The notes below the pieces were generated by a model. That model was not told where the DNA came from. It ran no database searches and saw only the letters and a list, made by a program, of their open reading frames with translations. Below, piece after piece: positions 8,661 to 17,709 of a DNA stretch of 64,000 bases (position 1 is the first letter of the stretch; the number at the start of each line of letters is the position of its first letter). Location of the stretch: NCBI RefSeq assembly GCF_014192155.1, contig NZ_JACHXO010000007.1, forward strand, positions 1 to 64,000. Direction: 5' to 3'. Both the position numbers and the translations under genes were made by a program. Source of the DNA: Roseateles terrae. Its GTDB lineage: Bacteria > Pseudomonadota > Gammaproteobacteria > Burkholderiales > Burkholderiaceae_C.

Positions 8661-9912
8661 AACGCAGCGCCTCCGCCGGTTGCAAGCGGCTGGCGCGCCA
8701 GCTCGGATACAACGTCGCCACAAAGGACAGGATCAGGGAGGTCACGGTCACGGGGATGATGTCGCCCCACTGCGGGTCGCTGGGCATGTGGCTGATCAGG
8801 TAGATGCTGGCCGGCAGGAAGGTGGTGTGCAGCACCCGTTCGATGAAGGGCACGATCACGTCCAGGTTGTGTGCCACCAGCAGGCCCAGGCCCAGGCCGG
8901 ACAAGGTGCCCATCACCCCGGCGAGTGCGCCCTGGATCATGAAGACGCCCATCACCGACTTGGGGCTGGCGCCCAGGGTGCGGAGGATGGCGATGTCGGC
9001 CTGCTTGTCGGTCACCGTCATCACCAGGGTGGAGACCAGATTGAAGGCGGCCACCGCCACGATCAGGGTGAGGATGATGCCCATGAGGCGCTTCTCCACC
9101 TGCACCGCATCGAACCAGTTGGCATTGGTGCGGGTCCAGTCGCGGACCAGGATGTCGCGGGAGAAGCGCTGCTGCAGGTCCTGGCCGACGGCGCGGGCCT
9201 GTTGCACATCAGTCAGCTTGAGCTGCACACCGCTGGGGCCGCCGGTGCGGAAGAGCTTGGCGGCGTCGTCCACGTGCACCAGGGCGAGGCCGCTGTCGTA
9301 TTCATAGTGACCGGCGGAAAACACGCCCACCACATTGAACTGCTTGTAGCGGGGCACCACGCCGGCGGGCGTCAGCTGACCGCTGGGCGCCACGATGGTG
9401 ATCTTGTCCCCGGCCTGCACGCCCAGCTGGCGGGCCAGCTCCACGCCCAGGATCATGTTCCATTCACCGGCCTTGAGCCGCTGCAGCAGGCCGTCCTTGG
9501 CCAGCGAAGCGGCCACCGGCGTCACCGCCGGCTCCAGCGTCGGGTCGATGCCGCGCACGATGGCGCCGCGCATGTCCTCGCCGCGGGCGATCAGCGCCTG
9601 CGAGCTGACGAATGGCGCCGCGCCCACCACCGCCGGATTCTCCTTGGCCTTGGCGGCCACCGCCTGCCAGTCGGGCAGTGCTTCGCCGGTGTAGTTCAGC
9701 AGTTCCACATGGGCCACGACCGACAGCATGCGGTCGCGCACCTCCTTCTGGAAGCCGTTCATCACCGACAGCACGATGATCAGCGCCGCCACCCCCAGGG
9801 CGATGCCGAACATCGACACCCCGGAGATGAAAGAGATGAAGCGATTGCGCCGCCCCCCGCGGCCGGCGCGCGTGTAGCGCCAGCCGACCTGCAATTCATA
9901 AGGCCAATTCAT
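8653..9912 (-). CDS. lolC: Lipoprotein-releasing system transmembrane protein LolC/LolE
   Basis: A 419-residue inner-membrane permease. It has one transmembrane helix near the N-terminus ([20 protein letters not shown]), a large periplasmic domain, and a C-terminal FtsX-like set of three helices ending in [20 protein letters not shown], the usual LolC/E terminus. One permease gene serves here instead of separate lolC and lolE, as in many Betaproteobacteria, so the complex would be a homodimer with LolD (sometimes called LolF). The downstream lolD overlaps by 8 bases. Confidence 0.92.
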   Translation of the reverse strand: MNWPYELQVGWRYTRAGRGGRRNRFISFISGVSMFGIALGVAALIIVLSVMNGFQKEVRDRMLSVVAHVELLNYTGEALPDWQAVAAKAKENPAVVGAAPFVSSQALIARGEDMRGAIVRGIDPTLEPAVTPVAASLAKDGLLQRLKAGEWNMILGVELARQLGVQAGDKITIVAPSGQLTPAGVVPRYKQFNVVGVFSAGHYEYDSGLALVHVDDAAKLFRTGGPSGVQLKLTDVQQARAVGQDLQQRFSRDILVRDWTRTNANWFDAVQVEKRLMGIILTLIVAVAAFNLVSTLVMTVTDKQADIAILRTLGASPKSVMGVFMIQGALAGVMGTLSGLGLGLLVAHNLDVIVPFIERVLHTTFLPASIYLISHMPSDPQWGDIIPVTVTSLILSFVATLYPSWRASRLQPAEALRYE

Positions 9913-9935
9913 AGGGCGTGGATGCTAACAGTGGG

Positions 9936-12713
9936 TCAATGCGCTTCGTCCCAGTTGTTGCCCACGCCGACCTCGGCGAGCAGGGGCACCTTGAGGGCGG
10001 CCACACCGGCCATCAGCGTCGGGACCTCGGACTTGACCCAGTTCAGCTCGTCCTCCGGCACTTCGAAGACCAGTTCGTCGTGCACCTGCATGACGATGCG
10101 GGTGCGCTTTTTCTGCTCATCCAGCGCCTGTTGCACCGCGATCATCGCCAGCTTGATCAGGTCGGCCGCCGTGCCCTGCATCGGTGCGTTGATCGCCTGA
10201 CGCTCGGCGCCACTGCGGCGCGGACCGTTGCCGGAGTTGATCTCGGGCAGCCAGAGGCGCCGACCGAAGACGGTTTCGACATATCCCTTGGCCTTGGCAA
10301 ACTGCTTGGTGTCGTCCATGTAGGTGCGGACACCGGCAAAGCGGGTGAAGTAGCGGTCGATGTAGTCCTTGGCCGCCTTCTGCTCGATGCCCAGCGACTG
10401 GGCCAGGCCAAAGGCGCCCATGCCGTAGATCAGGCCGAAGTTGATCGTTTTGGCGTAGCGGCGCTGCTCCGGCGTCACCGCCTCCACGCCGCCGCCAAAG
10501 ACTTCCGCCGCCGTGGCGCGGTGCACGTCCTGGCCTTCCTGGAAGGCACGCAGCAGGCCGGGGTCTTCGCTGATGTGGGCCATGATGCGCAGCTCGATCT
10601 GCGAATAGTCGGCACTCACGATGCGGTGGCCCGGCGGGGCGATGAAGGCTTCGCGCACCCGGCGGCCCTCCGCCGTGCGGATGGGAATGTTCTGGAGGTT
10701 GGGCTCGTTGCTCGAGAGGCGCCCCGTCACCGCCACCGCCTGGGCGTAGGTGGTGTGCACGCGGCCGGTCTGCGGATTGACCATCAGCGGCAGCTTGTCG
10801 GTGTAGGTGCTCTTGAGCTTGGACAGCGCCCGGTATTCCAGGATCTTGGCCGGCAGGGGGAAGTCGGCGGAGAGTTTCTCCAGCACCTCTTCGTCGGTGG
10901 ACGGGGCGCCGGTCGCGGTGCGCTTGACCACCGGCAGACCGAGGCGGTTGAAGAGGATCTCGCCGATCTGCTTGGGTGATCCCATGTTGAAGGGCTGGCC
11001 GGCCATTTCATGGGCCGCCTGCTCGGCGGCGACCATGCGCTGGCCGAGTTCGGCACTCTGCGCCTGCAGACGGACGGCGTCGATCAGCACGCCGGTGCGC
11101 TCAATGCGCGCCAGCAGCTGCGACACCGGCATTTCCAGCTGCTCGTAGACGAACTTGAGCTTTTCCTCGGCCTCCAGGCGCGGCATGAGCGCGAGGTGGA
11201 CCTGCAGGCACATGTCAGAGTCTTCGCAGGAATACTGCGCCGCCTTGGTCACCTCGACCTGGGCAAAGGGAATCTGATGGGCACCCTTGCCGCAGAGATC
11301 TTCGTAGCTCAGGCCCTTGCGGCCGAGGACGCGGTCGGCCAGGGCTTCCAGGCTGTGACTGCGGTGCGCTTCGAGCACATAGCTTTCCAGCATCGTGTCG
11401 AAGACATAACCCGCCACCTGGATGCCATGATTGGCCAGGACGTGGGTGTCGTATTTGATGTTCTGCCCGACCTTGGGACGGGTGGCATCCTCCAGCCAGG
11501 GCTTGAGGCGGGTGAGCACCTCGTCCATCGGCAGCTGCACCGGCGCATCCGGGCCTTCGTGGCGCAGCGGCACATAAGCGGCTTCGCCCGGCTTGACGCT
11601 GAAGCTGATGCCGACGATGCGGGCCTGCATCGCGTCGAGGGAGTCGGTTTCGGTGTCCAGGGCGGCCAGCGGGGCCGACTGCAGGCGCTGGAGCCAGTCG
11701 TCGAAGCGGGGCCAGTCGGTGACGGTTTCGTAGTGCGTTTCGGCCGGCGCGGGGGCTACGGGCGGATCGGCGAAGAGGTCGGACTGGCCGGCGGGCAGGT
11801 CCGGTGGGACGGTCGCGCCGTGGCTGGGCTTGCTGCCGCCCAGGCGCCCTTCGAGTTCGCGCTTCCAGGTTTTGAAGCCGTTGCGGTTGTAGAAATCGAG
11901 CAGGCCGGCCTCGTCCACCGGCTTGAAGGCCAGGGCTTCGAGTGCGGGCCAGCCGGCCACATGCTCGCAGAGGTCACAGTCGACCTTGACGGTGACCAGC
12001 TTGCGTCCCATGGGGAGCCAGTCGAGAGCCTTGCGCAGGTTCTCGCCGGCCACGCCCTTGATCTTGTCGGCGGCGGCAATGACGCCGTCGAGCGAGCCAT
12101 GTTCCGCAATCCATTTGGCCGCCGTTTTGGGGCCGACTTTTTCAACGCCCGGGACGTTGTCGACGGTGTCGCCCATGAGGGTGAGATAGTCGATGATGCG
12201 GTCGGGGGAGACGCCAAACTTGGCCAGCACGCCGGCTTCGTCGAGGCGTTCGTTGCTCATGGTGTTGATGAGCTGGACGTCAGGGGTGACGAGCTGGGCC
12301 AGGTCCTTGTCGCCGGTGGAAATCAGCACCTGGTGGCCGGCCTGCGCCGCCACGCGGGACAGGGTGCCGATGCAGTCGTCGGCCTCGACGCCGGGGACGG
12401 TGAGGACCGGCCACCCGAGCAGGCGCACGACCTCATGGATGGGCTCGATCTGTTCGCGCAGCGCATCGGGCATGGGGGCGCGCTGGGCTTTGTATTCGGG
12501 GTACCACTCGTCGCGGAAGGTGGGGCCGGAAGCGTCGAAGACGCAGGCGGCGTGTTCGGCACCGGCGTCATCGCGCAGGCGCTTGAGCATGGCCACCATG
12601 CCATGGATGGCGCCCGTGGGCTGGCCGTTCGGGCCGCGCAGGTCCGGCATCGCGTGATAGGCGCGATAGAGATAGCTGGAACCGTCAACCAGCAACATCA
12701 GGGGCTTATTCAT
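9936..12713 (-). CDS. polA: DNA polymerase I
   Basis: A 925-residue three-domain repair and lagging-strand polymerase. The 5'-3' exonuclease opens with LLVDGSSYLYRAYHA. The 3'-5' proofreading domain keeps its acidic residues (DTET, NIKYD, YSCED). Polymerase motifs A (DYSQIELR), B (KTINFGLIYGM) and C (QVHDELVFEV) are intact. The frame remains open to 12875, but that extension is Pro-rich and the ATG at 12713 (MNKPLMLLVDG) matches the family start. The divergent DUF2782 and thrB genes next door mirror a polA neighbourhood known in Pseudomonas. A structured repeat element lies 168 bases upstream in the same orientation (12881-13035). Confidence 0.97.
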   Translation of the reverse strand: MNKPLMLLVDGSSYLYRAYHAMPDLRGPNGQPTGAIHGMVAMLKRLRDDAGAEHAACVFDASGPTFRDEWYPEYKAQRAPMPDALREQIEPIHEVVRLLGWPVLTVPGVEADDCIGTLSRVAAQAGHQVLISTGDKDLAQLVTPDVQLINTMSNERLDEAGVLAKFGVSPDRIIDYLTLMGDTVDNVPGVEKVGPKTAAKWIAEHGSLDGVIAAADKIKGVAGENLRKALDWLPMGRKLVTVKVDCDLCEHVAGWPALEALAFKPVDEAGLLDFYNRNGFKTWKRELEGRLGGSKPSHGATVPPDLPAGQSDLFADPPVAPAPAETHYETVTDWPRFDDWLQRLQSAPLAALDTETDSLDAMQARIVGISFSVKPGEAAYVPLRHEGPDAPVQLPMDEVLTRLKPWLEDATRPKVGQNIKYDTHVLANHGIQVAGYVFDTMLESYVLEAHRSHSLEALADRVLGRKGLSYEDLCGKGAHQIPFAQVEVTKAAQYSCEDSDMCLQVHLALMPRLEAEEKLKFVYEQLEMPVSQLLARIERTGVLIDAVRLQAQSAELGQRMVAAEQAAHEMAGQPFNMGSPKQIGEILFNRLGLPVVKRTATGAPSTDEEVLEKLSADFPLPAKILEYRALSKLKSTYTDKLPLMVNPQTGRVHTTYAQAVAVTGRLSSNEPNLQNIPIRTAEGRRVREAFIAPPGHRIVSADYSQIELRIMAHISEDPGLLRAFQEGQDVHRATAAEVFGGGVEAVTPEQRRYAKTINFGLIYGMGAFGLAQSLGIEQKAAKDYIDRYFTRFAGVRTYMDDTKQFAKAKGYVETVFGRRLWLPEINSGNGPRRSGAERQAINAPMQGTAADLIKLAMIAVQQALDEQKKRTRIVMQVHDELVFEVPEDELNWVKSEVPTLMAGVAALKVPLLAEVGVGNNWDEAH

Positions 12714-13163
12714 GGGGGCGTATTGTGCCTTGGGGGTCGGGGGGGATCCTGTCAGCGGGAGGCAGGAAGGAGGCTCTTGAGGGGGTGTCTGCGGGGGATT
12801 TGAGAGAGGCACTGTGCGATGGTTGGGCAGTGCGACCGGCGTGCAGCGATCGGCGTGCAGCGACCGAGCGGCCACAAAGACCAGGGGGCCCTGTTTCCTC
12901 CATGCCAGCGCCAGCGGCGCTGGCCTTCGCTAGGCACAGACAGTCCCCCGGACTGTCTGTGTCCGAGCTCAGTCCCTTCTGCCCAGCTCCGCTGGTCATT
13001 CATTCCTGATACTTACGGAAACAGGGCCCCCCTGGCCTTCGCCGTTCATCGCGGAGGCCTGCGTGAGACGGAACACCGCGCGTTTCGAGCGCAGGGGAGC
13101 TCGGGCGGGCCGCACCCCGCCCGGCGAAAAAGGTGAGGCGTAAAGCCATAGAATTCACCCATC
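12714..13163. other. 450-base intergenic region between polA and the DUF2782 gene
   Basis: This divergent gap holds copy 1 of the structured repeat element (12881-13035). On the polA side, 12833-12863 contains a nearly repeated GCGACCGGCGTGCAGCGATCGGCGTGCAGCG-type unit of about 15 bases. On the other side, 13101-13125 has a short GC-rich hairpin (GGGCGGG with CCCGCCC). Short open frames here have no recognisable domain and arise from the palindromes. Confidence 0.6.
12881..13035 (-). repeat. Structured intergenic repeat element, copy 1 (candidate structured RNA)
   Basis: Read on the minus strand, the element is closed by arms at 13035-13017 and 12898-12881, which pair over 18 positions with one bulged base. 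Inside are hairpin A, a perfect 12-base stem with 3-base loop (12961-12950 with 12946-12935), and hairpin B, a perfect 9-base stem with 3-base loop (12924-12916 with 12912-12904). Segments shared with copy 2 are TTTCCGTAAGTAT after the 5' arm, ACTGAGCTCGGACACA before hairpin A, CCTAGCGA between the hairpins, and GGCATGGAGGAAA before the 3' arm. A small extra hairpin CCAGC/GCTGG lies in the variable part. It is codirectional with, and upstream of, polA. I know no name for this family. Confidence 0.85.
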
Positions 13164-13748
13164 ATGATCATCACCCGCTTTGCCCCGTTGCCCAGCCTCC
13201 ATCGGCTGGCGGTCGTCTGCGCTGTCGCCCTGGGCGCCGCTTCGGCCGCGCACGCGGCAGAGGCGCCCGCTGCGCCAGTCGCCACGGGTTCCGCGACCGC
13301 TCAGGCGGGCGCCGGAGCGGGTGGTACGACCGGAGCCGCTGCGCCCGGCACCGCCAAGGCGGGTACGTACTCCGTTTCGGCAAAGGAGTGGGCGGCTTCC
13401 GCTGCTGCTGCAGGCACGTCCGCTCAGGCGGCCAAGCCGTCGGCGGAGGGGGCTGCAAGCGCTCAGGCCACGCCAGCCGTTGCCTCCGCCCCGGCCAACG
13501 CCGGCAATGGCGTCGAGTTCCACGACGTGCCGGATGCCAAGGTCGAGCAGATCGTGCAGGAAGATGACAAGGTCCGCATCGAGGAGACGCGGGTCCGAGG
13601 CCTGACCCAAAAGCTTGTGATCAAGCGCAAGGACGGCACGCCCGAGTACGAGATCCTGCTCGGCGATACCGGCAAAGATATTCCCGTCCGCCAGGGCGCT
13701 GACCGCGGTGGCGCCGGTCAACGCGTCTGGCGCGTGCTGAGCTTCTGA
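13164..13748 (+). CDS. Secreted DUF2782-family protein
   Basis: A 194-residue protein of unknown function. An N-terminal signal peptide (hydrophobic LAVVCAVALGAASAAHA, then AEAP) predicts export to the periplasm. Residues about 30-110 are an Ala-rich low-complexity linker. The C-terminal 80 residues carry the conserved part: a charged VEQIVQEDDKVRIEETRVRG stretch, KLVIKRKDG and a final RVWRVLSF. The size of that domain and its place between polA and thrB match DUF2782, known from the same neighbourhood in Pseudomonas. The family call is from memory of gene order and domain pattern, not from a search. Confidence 0.75.
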   Translation: MIITRFAPLPSLHRLAVVCAVALGAASAAHAAEAPAAPVATGSATAQAGAGAGGTTGAAAPGTAKAGTYSVSAKEWAASAAAAGTSAQAAKPSAEGAASAQATPAVASAPANAGNGVEFHDVPDAKVEQIVQEDDKVRIEETRVRGLTQKLVIKRKDGTPEYEILLGDTGKDIPVRQGADRGGAGQRVWRVLSF

Positions 13749-13880
13749 TCAGGAGCCCTGCCCCGGTCGCCCCCGGTATGCTCAACGTCCGCTGACCACT
13801 GACCCAGCCGTCAGCCCGATCAGCCGAGGCCGCCGCAGACCCACGCCCGACAACGCTCCGATCACCACCCCCATTTCTTC

Positions 13881-14852
13881 ATGGCCGTATTCACCGACGT
13901 CACGCCCGAAGCGGCCCAGACGCTCCTCGACACCCTCCAGCTGGGCGAACTCCAGTCGCTCAAGGGCATCTCCGCCGGTATCGAGAACACCAATTACTTT
14001 CTGACCAGCACCAAGGGTGAGTTCGTGCTGACGCTGTTCGAGCGTCTGAGCTTCGAGCAACTCCCCTTCTATCTGGAGCTGATGCGCCATCTGGCCCGTC
14101 GCGGCGTTCCCGTGCCCGCCCCTCAGCCGGACGCGCAGGACCGCATCCTCCACACCGTCGCCGGCAAACCGGCCGCGGTGGTGGAGAAGCTGCGCGGCGG
14201 ACATCAGCTGGCGCCGGATGAGTTCCATTGCGAGCAGGTCGGCGCGGGGCTGGCCCGGATGCATCTGGCCGGCGCAGATTTCCCGATGCATCAGGACAAT
14301 CTGCGCGGCCTGCCCTGGTGGCGCGAGACGGTGCCAGTGGTGCTGCCGCATGTGAGCCCGGAGCAGGCCACGCTGCTGCAGGAGGAACTGGCCTTCCAGG
14401 AACAATTGGCGCCCGGCACCGCGCAGTTGCCCCGCGGGCCGATCCATGCGGATCTGTTCCGGGACAATGTGATGTTCGAAGGACTGCCAGGCCGGGAGCG
14501 GCTGAGCGGCTTCTTCGATTTCTATTTCGCCGGGGTGGACACCTTCCTGTTCGACCTGTGCGTCTGCCTGAACGACTGGTGCATTGACCTGGCCAGCGGC
14601 CGCCTGGATGAGCAGCGCGCCAGCGCCTTTGTGCGGGCCTATGAGACGGTGCGACCGCTGACCGGCGCGGAACACCGGCTGCTGCCCGGCATGCTGCGGG
14701 CCGCCGCCCTGCGGTTCTGGATCTCGCGGCTGTGGGACTTCCACCTGCCCCGCGAAGCCAGCCTGCTCAAACCCCACGATCCCACCCATTTCGAGCGCGT
14801 TCTGCGCGAGCGCATCGCCCGTCCGTGGCACGCGCTGGAGTCCTTGCCATGA
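13881..14852 (+). CDS. thrB: Homoserine kinase (ThrB, aminoglycoside-phosphotransferase fold)
   Basis: Phosphorylates homoserine on the way to threonine. At 323 residues it is the kinase-fold form found in Pseudomonas and Betaproteobacteria, not the GHMP-type ThrB of E. coli. Family signs are IENTNYFL in the nucleotide-binding lobe, the catalytic loop HADLFRDNVMF and the metal-binding FFDFYFAG. The stop overlaps the next gene's start as ATGA. Linkage to polA and the DUF2782 gene supports the assignment. Confidence 0.94.
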   Translation: MAVFTDVTPEAAQTLLDTLQLGELQSLKGISAGIENTNYFLTSTKGEFVLTLFERLSFEQLPFYLELMRHLARRGVPVPAPQPDAQDRILHTVAGKPAAVVEKLRGGHQLAPDEFHCEQVGAGLARMHLAGADFPMHQDNLRGLPWWRETVPVVLPHVSPEQATLLQEELAFQEQLAPGTAQLPRGPIHADLFRDNVMFEGLPGRERLSGFFDFYFAGVDTFLFDLCVCLNDWCIDLASGRLDEQRASAFVRAYETVRPLTGAEHRLLPGMLRAAALRFWISRLWDFHLPREASLLKPHDPTHFERVLRERIARPWHALESLP

Positions 14853-16030
14853 TGTTGCACCTGCAGTCCGTCCCCGCCCGCAATGGGCTGATCTGGGTGC
14901 GGCACGGCCTGAAAGTGGTGCAGCGCCAGCCGTTTGCGCTGGTCGGCCTGTTCTCCCTGACCATGCTGGTCTGGACGCTGCTGAGCCTGACCGTCGTCGG
15001 CTCGCTGGTGACCGTGGCCTCGGTGCCGCTGGTCTGCCTGGGCTTCATGCTGGCCTCGCACCAGGTGCTGCAGTCCCACACCCCCACGGTGTCGGTGTTT
15101 GCGCAGCCGCTGCAGCTGACACCGGAGCGCCGCAAGGCGCAGCTCCTGCTCGGACTGCTGAGCGTGGTGCTGAGTGTGGTGATCAGCCAGATCGCCATCT
15201 GGGTGGCCGGCGGTGCGATGGACCAGCTCGCCGACATGGCCAAGTCGGGCACGCAACCGGACCCGGCCGCGGTGGTGGCGGTGATGACCGATCCGCGCAT
15301 GATCCAGGCCACCTTCACCTTCTTCGGCTTGTTGACGCTGGTCAGCGTGCCGCTGTGGCACGCGCCGGCGCTGATCCACTGGGGCGGCCAGGGCGTGATC
15401 CAGTCGCTGTTCTCCAGCACCCTGGGCGTGTGGCGCAACAAGGGCGCGTTTCTGGTCTCCGGCATCGTCTGGACCGTGCTGACCTTCACCTGCTCCATCG
15501 TCGTGAGCCTGGTGGCGGCCCTGCTCGGGTCGCGCACGCTGGCCACCCTGCTGCAGGTGCCGGTGTTCTTCGTGCTGTCCACCGCCTTCCTCTGCTCCCT
15601 GTATTTCACCTTCATCGACTGCTTCATGTTCGGTGCCCCCAAGGACCTGCCGGTGCCGCCCACACGAAAGGGCGGCAAGGGCGGCACCGACGGTGATGCG
15701 GGGGGCGCGGGCAGCCAGTTCAGCGCGGGCGCCGGAAACGGATCGACGGACGCCGCCTGGCCCGTCGTTTCGCAGACGTCTGAACGGCCCGCAGGCGAGG
15801 CATCCGCACCGGCACCTTCAGATGCACCATCGGTTGCGGCGGCACCGGCACCACCACCGGCACCGGCACCGGCATCTGCACCGTCCTCTGAACCTGCAGC
15901 TGCACATTCCGCTGCACCTGTGGAGACGCCGGTTGAATCATCCGCACCCGCGACCGCAACAGTCGCTGCCGGTCGTTCCGCCAGCGAAGCGCCAAAGCCC
16001 GACAACGGCGAGGACCAGAAGCCTCACTGA
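14849..16030 (+). CDS. BPSS1780-family multi-pass membrane protein with Ala/Pro-rich tail
   Basis: A 393-residue inner-membrane protein of the BPSS1780 type, function unknown. About six hydrophobic segments fill the first 260 residues (for example FALVGLFSLTMLVWTLLSLTVVGSLV). A long cytoplasmic tail of roughly 120 residues follows, dominated by Ala, Pro and Ser. The frame is open from 14732, but the ATG at 14849 overlaps the thrB stop (ATGATG) and begins the typical MMLHLQSVPARNGLIW, so it is preferred. The tail is far longer than in most family members that I recall. Confidence 0.8.
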   Translation: MMLHLQSVPARNGLIWVRHGLKVVQRQPFALVGLFSLTMLVWTLLSLTVVGSLVTVASVPLVCLGFMLASHQVLQSHTPTVSVFAQPLQLTPERRKAQLLLGLLSVVLSVVISQIAIWVAGGAMDQLADMAKSGTQPDPAAVVAVMTDPRMIQATFTFFGLLTLVSVPLWHAPALIHWGGQGVIQSLFSSTLGVWRNKGAFLVSGIVWTVLTFTCSIVVSLVAALLGSRTLATLLQVPVFFVLSTAFLCSLYFTFIDCFMFGAPKDLPVPPTRKGGKGGTDGDAGGAGSQFSAGAGNGSTDAAWPVVSQTSERPAGEASAPAPSDAPSVAAAPAPPPAPAPASAPSSEPAAAHSAAPVETPVESSAPATATVAAGRSASEAPKPDNGEDQKPH

Positions 16031-16154
16031 GACCGGACCGCTCTGCCGGCACGTTCGGTCGAGCCGCGCTCGATCCGGAGCGTTCGGCTGCGGGCCTCCA
16101 TCCGCGCGCCCGTCGCCCCCAAGTCCATCGTCAGTCTTGAGTTCTGACCGGCAC

Positions 16155-17705
16155 TCAGTCGCGATGATCCGTGTGCAGCAGGTCGTCCACCCAGGCCAGA
16201 TGACGGGTGGCGTTCGCGCTCACCACTGTCACGATGCCTTGCATCACGTCCTGGGGCATCTCATCCGCCAAGGTCTCTGCCAGCGCATGCGCTTCCTGCG
16301 GGGCGGCTTCGCACATCCGTCGCAGTTCGTGGGCCAGGATCCTCGGCGGTGCGCCGCAGGATTTTGCGGCCACCGCCCAGTCATGGGCGCTTCCGGATGG
16401 CGGGACCATGGATGACTCAGGCGTCAAACGCGGTCTCGCGTTGAGCGCGGGCGGGCAGATCAGATCCATCACGGGGGCCCATCGCAGCCCTGCGTGATCG
16501 AGGTAGCACCAAAGCTCATCCGGCCTCGCGGCCCAATGCCCGGTCAGCGTCTGGAAGATCCACCAGCGGATCAGCGCCCGCCGATCCACCAGCGGTTGTG
16601 GACTGAGGTCCAGCAGCTTACCCAGTTGCTTCCATCGCTCGGCGGCTGATGCGGTCGGTACCGCCTCGGCGGACGCGCTGGAAGCGTGACACTCACGGTC
16701 GGCGATGTCACCGCAAGCATGCGCATGCGGCCGCAGCCCAAGCGCCTGCGCCACAGAGACCGCATGAAAGCGTCGCACCCGGCCGTCGTCCAGGCGCAGC
16801 CGGTCCCATCGCTGGAACTGCAACACCGGCATCGGGAGTCTCAGCAGTTCAACGGGGGCCACGTCCAGGCCCAGGCGAGCGGCCAGGCGGAGACAGAAGA
16901 AGCGGTTGAAGAGCCGGTGCTCACCCCCGTCGCCTTCGCCTTCGCCTTCGCCTTCACCCTCGCCCGCGCCATGGCTTGGTGCCTCCAGCAGATGGGTGGA
17001 GGCCAACTGCGGCGTGCGGGTCCACCACCACTGGCCCTGATCCAGGTACACGCCCACGCGCGGGCGACCCGCCGATCCCGATGGCCACCAGGGCATCACC
17101 TGCGGCGCATCGTTGGACGGAAGCAGCAGCGACTCTTCCACCGGTCCCCGCAGACGCTCCGCCATCTCGGTGACGGGGATCACGCGCAGTTGCGGCCCGG
17201 CGCGGCGCGGCGCCTGGGTGTCCCGCAGGCTGACGGCGCCAGGCAGATCGTCACCCGCAGCGGTCAGCACCGGCAGCAGGGCGTCGCCGGCTACTCGACC
17301 CAAGACCCGCCGAAGTCCGGCTTCCGCAAGACCTCCCGGGCGCAATGCATTCAGGTAGGCCGCCAACTCGCCGGAACCGGGATCGGCTTGCGCAGCAAGG
17401 CCGGAGGTCGCGGAGGACCTGCGTCCTTGCGGTGAAGGGGCGGCGTGTGCGGGCTCCGCAAGCGCCGAGGCCTTCGCCAGATCCCCCACCGGCGCCGCAC
17501 GAGGCGCGGCAACAGACGCGACAGGAGACGCGACAGGAAACGCGGCATGAGGCGCCGCCAGATGCAGCGGCAGCCCCGGACTGAGCGGATACGCTCTCAG
17601 CCCAGCGGACCATTCCGGCCAATACCGCAGGCCCGCAGGAGCGCCGTCAAGTGCGACGGTCACCTCTGCGGCGGGCTGGTCGTCCAGCCACACCTGCACG
17701 GTCAT
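16155..17705 (-). CDS. HipA-like protein lacking key kinase residues (predicted pseudokinase)
   Basis: A 516-residue protein with the HipA layout: an N-terminal barrel-like part (MTVQVWLDDQPAAEV), a long Ala-rich linker (about 50-110), then the kinase-like core with RLFNRFFCLRLAARLGLDVAPVE-type sequence (264-286), a QRWDR motif (298-302) and WIFQTLTG (382-389). The residues HipA needs are missing. The lysine of the HIIK motif is Glu241 (THLLE). The catalytic loop that reads GATDGHAKN in E. coli reads GHWAARPDE (389-397). Only the metal-binding Asp (MDLI, 413-416) remains. A (GE)n run at 249-258 comes from a hexanucleotide repeat. The start at 17705 lies 4 bases after the hipB-like stop. Family call from architecture; loss of activity is inferred. 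Confidence 0.8.
   Translation of the reverse strand: MTVQVWLDDQPAAEVTVALDGAPAGLRYWPEWSAGLRAYPLSPGLPLHLAAPHAAFPVASPVASVAAPRAAPVGDLAKASALAEPAHAAPSPQGRRSSATSGLAAQADPGSGELAAYLNALRPGGLAEAGLRRVLGRVAGDALLPVLTAAGDDLPGAVSLRDTQAPRRAGPQLRVIPVTEMAERLRGPVEESLLLPSNDAPQVMPWWPSGSAGRPRVGVYLDQGQWWWTRTPQLASTHLLEAPSHGAGEGEGEGEGEGDGGEHRLFNRFFCLRLAARLGLDVAPVELLRLPMPVLQFQRWDRLRLDDGRVRRFHAVSVAQALGLRPHAHACGDIADRECHASSASAEAVPTASAAERWKQLGKLLDLSPQPLVDRRALIRWWIFQTLTGHWAARPDELWCYLDHAGLRWAPVMDLICPPALNARPRLTPESSMVPPSGSAHDWAVAAKSCGAPPRILAHELRRMCEAAPQEAHALAETLADEMPQDVMQGIVTVVSANATRHLAWVDDLLHTDHRD
16931..16966 (-). repeat. Hexanucleotide tandem repeat inside the hipA-like gene
   Basis: Four perfect CGCCTT units (16931-16954, plus strand) followed by two degenerate units encode a Gly-Glu run in the HipA-like protein. 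Unit gain or loss would keep the reading frame and change only the loop length. Confidence 0.85.
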
Positions 17706-17709
17706 GGTC

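Noticed and set aside
12881-13035. Repeat copy 1 as a Rho-independent terminator
   Set aside because: Neither strand shows a T tract after the outer stem or the hairpins, and the unpaired segments are too conserved.
12881-13035. Repeat copies as a classical insertion sequence or MITE
   Set aside because: No transposase and no flanking target duplication were seen at either copy. Not fully excluded, since a non-autonomous element could lack both.
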